Positions 61,771 to 64,000 of a stretch of DNA of 64,000 nucleotides are shown here, in pieces (the first letter of the stretch is position 1; every line of letters begins with the position of its first letter). Under the pieces are notes generated by a model. The model saw only the letters and a list, made by a program, of their open reading frames with translations, searched no databases and had not been told where the DNA came from. The translations under genes and the position numbers were made by a program. Origin of the DNA: Hyphomicrobiaceae bacterium (GTDB taxonomy: Bacteria > Pseudomonadota > Alphaproteobacteria > Rhizobiales > Xanthobacteraceae); the NCBI GenBank assembly GCA_021324465.1, contig JAJPJB010000003.1, positions 62,001-126,000 on the forward strand. The letters are read 5' to 3'.

Positions 61771-63135
61771 CTAGCGCCTCGGCTCGGCGTGGCCGATAAC
61801 CCGACCGATCGCTGGGAATAATCGGCGCAGCCGGTGTTCGAGCGTGTCCACCAAATCGTGCACCGCGCTAACCGACAGCGTCGGATCAACCTGGCAATGG
61901 AAGTTCACGATTTCGCCCTCGCGGGTTTCGCGCACACGCACATCGTGCACTTCGCCGAGATTGGGGATGCCCGCGGCCAGCGTCAAAAGTGCGTCGCGGA
62001 CCTCGCCAACGCGGGCCGGTGTCGCGTCTTTACCTGCAAGGATGTCGGCGGGAAGCGGCTCGATATGGGTTTCGACCTCGACCTCCGGTCCGAGCTCCTC
62101 GCGGACGGCCTCTTCGAGCCGGCTTGCCGTCTCATGGGCGGCGCCAAGCGGCTGTGTGCCGTCAACTTCGAGGTCGGCGGAGACGGACAGGCGTCCGGCC
62201 ACCGTCTGAACCGCGACATGATGGATGGCAAGCCCGCTATTGCGGGCAATCAGCATGACGCGCTCGCGCACGGTTTCGCTGTCGAGGACGCGCGGCTCCG
62301 TCGTTATGGTGATTTCGGCGGCTGGAAAATCGGCGCGGACGGCGCGGGCCACGCGGTCCTTGATCGCAGTGACGCGATCGAGCGGCAACGTACGGTTTAC
62401 GCCAACGCCAAGGTCGACGAACAGCACGGCGCCGGCTGGGCGCGCCCGCACGCGCTCGACCGAGACCACGCCGGGCACGCGCTGCGCGATCGCCGCCACG
62501 TGTTCGCTCACTCCGGCCGGCGCGGTGTCGGTCAGCGTGTCGATCGTGCGCCGGCCGAGCCGCCAGCCGGCGATGCAGATGAACATCGATACGACAAGCG
62601 CCGCGGCGGCATCGGCCCAAACATAGCCGAGCCTCACGCCTCCCAGTCCCAACAGCACGGCAAGCGACGACCACATGTCGGAGCTAAAGTGCAGCGCATC
62701 GGCTTCAAGCGCTTCGCTGGCCGTTTCCTGGGCCACACGTTGCAGCGTGCGCGCACGAAAGAAATCGACGAGGATTGAGGCGGCTATGATCGCAAACGCT
62801 GCCACGCTCGCTTCAACTGCGTGGTCCTCGCCGATGAGTCGCTGTATCGCTTGGTAAATTACGACGGCGGTGAGAACAAACAACAAAGCCGTCTCGGCGA
62901 GCGCCGTTACGCTTTCCATCTTGCCGTGGCCGTATTGGTGCTCGGCATCCGCCGGCTTGCCGGAGATGCGCACGGCAAAATAGGTCAATACGGTCGCCGA
63001 GACATCGATCAGCGAATGACCGGCCTCGGACAGGATCGCGAGCGAGCCGGTCGCAAATCCAATCGCCGCCTTGGCTACAGTCAAGCCTGCGGATGCGGCA
63101 ATCGATCCAAGGGCAGCTTTTTCCTTGATATTCAT
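61771..63135 (-). CDS. Cation diffusion facilitator (CDF) transporter
   Basis: A 454-residue transporter. Six helices in the first 210 residues carry the CDF metal-site motifs GHSLIDV and ALHFSSDMWSS. The C-terminal cytoplasmic region is about 240 residues, twice the usual, with two dimerisation-like repeats (VERVRARPAGAVLFVDL and VHDVRVRETREGEIVNFHC). It exports divalent metals such as zinc, manganese or iron against protons. ATG 63135 has AGGA 10 bases upstream; GTG 63159 is in frame. Confidence 0.9.
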   Translation of the reverse strand: MNIKEKAALGSIAASAGLTVAKAAIGFATGSLAILSEAGHSLIDVSATVLTYFAVRISGKPADAEHQYGHGKMESVTALAETALLFVLTAVVIYQAIQRLIGEDHAVEASVAAFAIIAASILVDFFRARTLQRVAQETASEALEADALHFSSDMWSSLAVLLGLGGVRLGYVWADAAAALVVSMFICIAGWRLGRRTIDTLTDTAPAGVSEHVAAIAQRVPGVVSVERVRARPAGAVLFVDLGVGVNRTLPLDRVTAIKDRVARAVRADFPAAEITITTEPRVLDSETVRERVMLIARNSGLAIHHVAVQTVAGRLSVSADLEVDGTQPLGAAHETASRLEEAVREELGPEVEVETHIEPLPADILAGKDATPARVGEVRDALLTLAAGIPNLGEVHDVRVRETREGEIVNFHCQVDPTLSVSAVHDLVDTLEHRLRRLFPAIGRVIGHAEPRR

Positions 63136-63224
63136 CACGGCGCGATCCTGCGGCGCCACGGGTTAAGCTGTCTTTAGAAATCAATCAAGATCGGCGGCAG
63201 GGAAGCGCAGCTGCCAAGCGCACT

Positions 63225-63262
63225 TGGTAAGCGTATTGCCGCGCACGACTGGTAAGCGCATT
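63225..63262. repeat. Short direct repeat upstream of the CDF gene
   Basis: TGGTAAGCGTATT (63225-63237) and TGGTAAGCGCATT (63250-63262) are 25 bases apart and lie 90-127 bases upstream of the CDF start codon. They could be operator half-sites of a metal regulator or part of local rearrangement next to the LysR remnant. Confidence 0.35.
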
Positions 63263-63402
63263 TCGGCCGGCTGTCAGCCTGCTTCGGCGGTTCTCAACCT
63301 TTTGCGCAGCATCTTGTTTTCAGCCTCAAGCTGCGCGATCCGTGCGCGGACCGGCGAGAGCGCCGCGTCGATCTCGGTTTCCGTGAATCGCGGCGTAATG
63401 TG

Positions 63403-63573
63403 TTGCGGGCCGACTACAAAATCGTGCTGGCAAAATTCGAGCCCGAGCCGCTGCCGATCCATCTGGTTGATGTCGGTCAGGGCTTGCTGCCGCTCAAGAC
63501 GCGCGCTTTCATCGATTTTGCGGCGCCGCGCATTCGCCAAAGCGCGGCCAAGGCGGCCGCGTTGACCAAGTGA
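63403..63573 (+). pseudogene. LysR-type regulator, C-terminal remnant
   Basis: Frame 1 reads ADYKIVLAKFEPEPLPIHLV, then GQGLLPLKTRAFIDFAAPRIR up to a stop. This is the conserved final segment of LysR effector domains (LPIHLVYP-x-LLPLKVRAF-DFAA). The reading upstream has no helix-turn-helix and meets a stop at 63253, so only the last about 57 codons survive. The annotated ORFs on both strands over this stretch are out of frame with it. It looks like a decayed gene. Confidence 0.8.
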
Positions 63574-63660
63574 GAACATCGCACGCTGCCGCGGATCACG
63601 CGACTTTGTTTGAAAGGCGCACGCAGCTGGCACTCATAGCCGCATTGCGCATGTGGCACG

Positions 63661-63999
63661 TTACGGCAATTTTGCCAAACAATGCGGCGGCCATCCGATA
63701 CCGCTTGAGCGTTGGATCAGCGCAGCAACGGCAAGGATAAGTGGCTCCTGAAAGCGCGGCGCCACGATCTGCATGCCTACCGGCAGCCCATCAGAAGTCA
63801 GACCCGCCGGCGCGCTGGCGGCCGGCAAGCTCACGAGCGTCACCAAAAAGGCAGGCGCGATCCAATCGACATAATTCTCGAACTTCCGTCCATTAATCTC
63901 GTTCGGAAAGTTCATCGTCAGCGGAAACGGTCGCACCGGGGCCGCTGGCGTGAGCAAAACATCGAAGCGCTCGAACAGGCCGCGGAAGCGATGGAATAT
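63661..63999 (-). CDS. Amidase family protein, C-terminal end (partial)
   Basis: The gene continues beyond the window. The visible part reads FERFDVLLTPAAPV, then NFPNEINGRKFENYVDWIAPAFLVTLVSLPAASAPAG and DGLPVGMQIVAPRFQEPLIL, the C-terminal pattern of amidase-signature hydrolases (GatA/Ams type). The Ser-Ser-Lys triad lies outside the window. It hydrolyses amides; substrate unknown. A 28-residue leader inside the window is too short to judge the start. Confidence 0.9.
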   Translation of the reverse strand: MFHRFRGLFERFDVLLTPAAPVRPFPLTMNFPNEINGRKFENYVDWIAPAFLVTLVSLPAASAPAGLTSDGLPVGMQIVAPRFQEPLILAVAALIQRSSGIGWPPHCLAKLP

Positions 64000-64000
64000 C

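Noticed and set aside
61092-61889. N-terminal extension of the pepN frame by 266 codons
   Set aside because: It covers the divergent DUF1236 gene and gives a length far above the family; ATG 61091 gives the normal 881 residues.
63274-63633. 119-codon minus-strand frame over the LysR remnant
   Set aside because: Most of it is antisense to the LysR C-terminal remnant; only the last 37 residues look protein-like, so I did not annotate it as a gene.

Overview
This 64 kb window is GC-rich chromosomal DNA from an alphaproteobacterium, most likely of the order Hyphomicrobiales (Bradyrhizobium/Xanthobacteraceae-like). The main evidence is the run ccmI-ccmE-ccmF-ccmH, degP, response regulator, histidine kinase, glnE, followed by a PleC-type kinase. 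MucR, FeuP/FeuQ, DUF1236, DUF1491, DUF2336, DUF5330 and YcgN-type proteins, and GTG/TTG starts beside ATG, agree with this. I see no rRNA, tRNA, CRISPR array, intact insertion sequence or prophage. The window looks like ordinary core and accessory chromosome.

Left part (0-16 kb): the tail of an ABC-2 permease, a DUF1236 exported protein, a lone methylcrotonyl-CoA carboxylase carboxyltransferase subunit, a RidA-like protein, DUF2905, a degenerate SDR, two small exported proteins (one a c'-like cytochrome), a quinone reductase, a B12-binding radical SAM enzyme, a type II haloacid dehalogenase, a class IV aminotransferase, a flavin monooxygenase, a membrane glycosyltransferase, superoxide dismutase with a clear terminator, and an anchored proline-rich protein.

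Middle part (16-40 kb): mucR behind an AT-rich leader; a SulP-STAS-cNMP transporter; sufE; DUF5330; a membrane PAS kinase overlapping a peptidoglycan-binding protein gene; DUF1491; DUF2336; a very small conserved-looking ORF; a lipoprotein; a DUF1214/DUF1254 pair; PBP1A; YcgN; a DHA2 efflux pump; and a secreted trypsin-like protease. A PepSY-like exported protein precedes the feuP/feuQ two-component system. A carboxylate-uptake cluster follows: TRAP binding protein, fused TRAP QM permease, SDR, and a convergent orphan TctC-type binding protein.

Right part (40-64 kb): two envelope lipoproteins (one with a collagen-like Gly-X-Y tract) and a 479-residue protein I do not recognise. Then come ccmIEFH, degP, and a response regulator separated from its probable kinase by an acyl-CoA synthetase gene that overlaps the kinase start. 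The kinase in turn overlaps glnE. Convergent to these are the PleC-like kinase and pepN; then a second DUF1236 protein, a CDF metal transporter, a LysR remnant and the 3' end of an amidase gene. Connecting themes are envelope maintenance and signalling (five histidine kinases or response-regulator pairs, PBP1A, DegP, lipoproteins) and carboxylate uptake and metabolism. Three TTAR-N7-TTAW sequences resembling CtrA boxes lie upstream of mucR, the PAS kinase and DUF2336. I found no convincing wholly new system. The most notable points are the acyl-CoA synthetase inside a two-component/glnE operon, the collagen-like lipoprotein, and three proteins that lack a family-defining catalytic or metal-binding residue.
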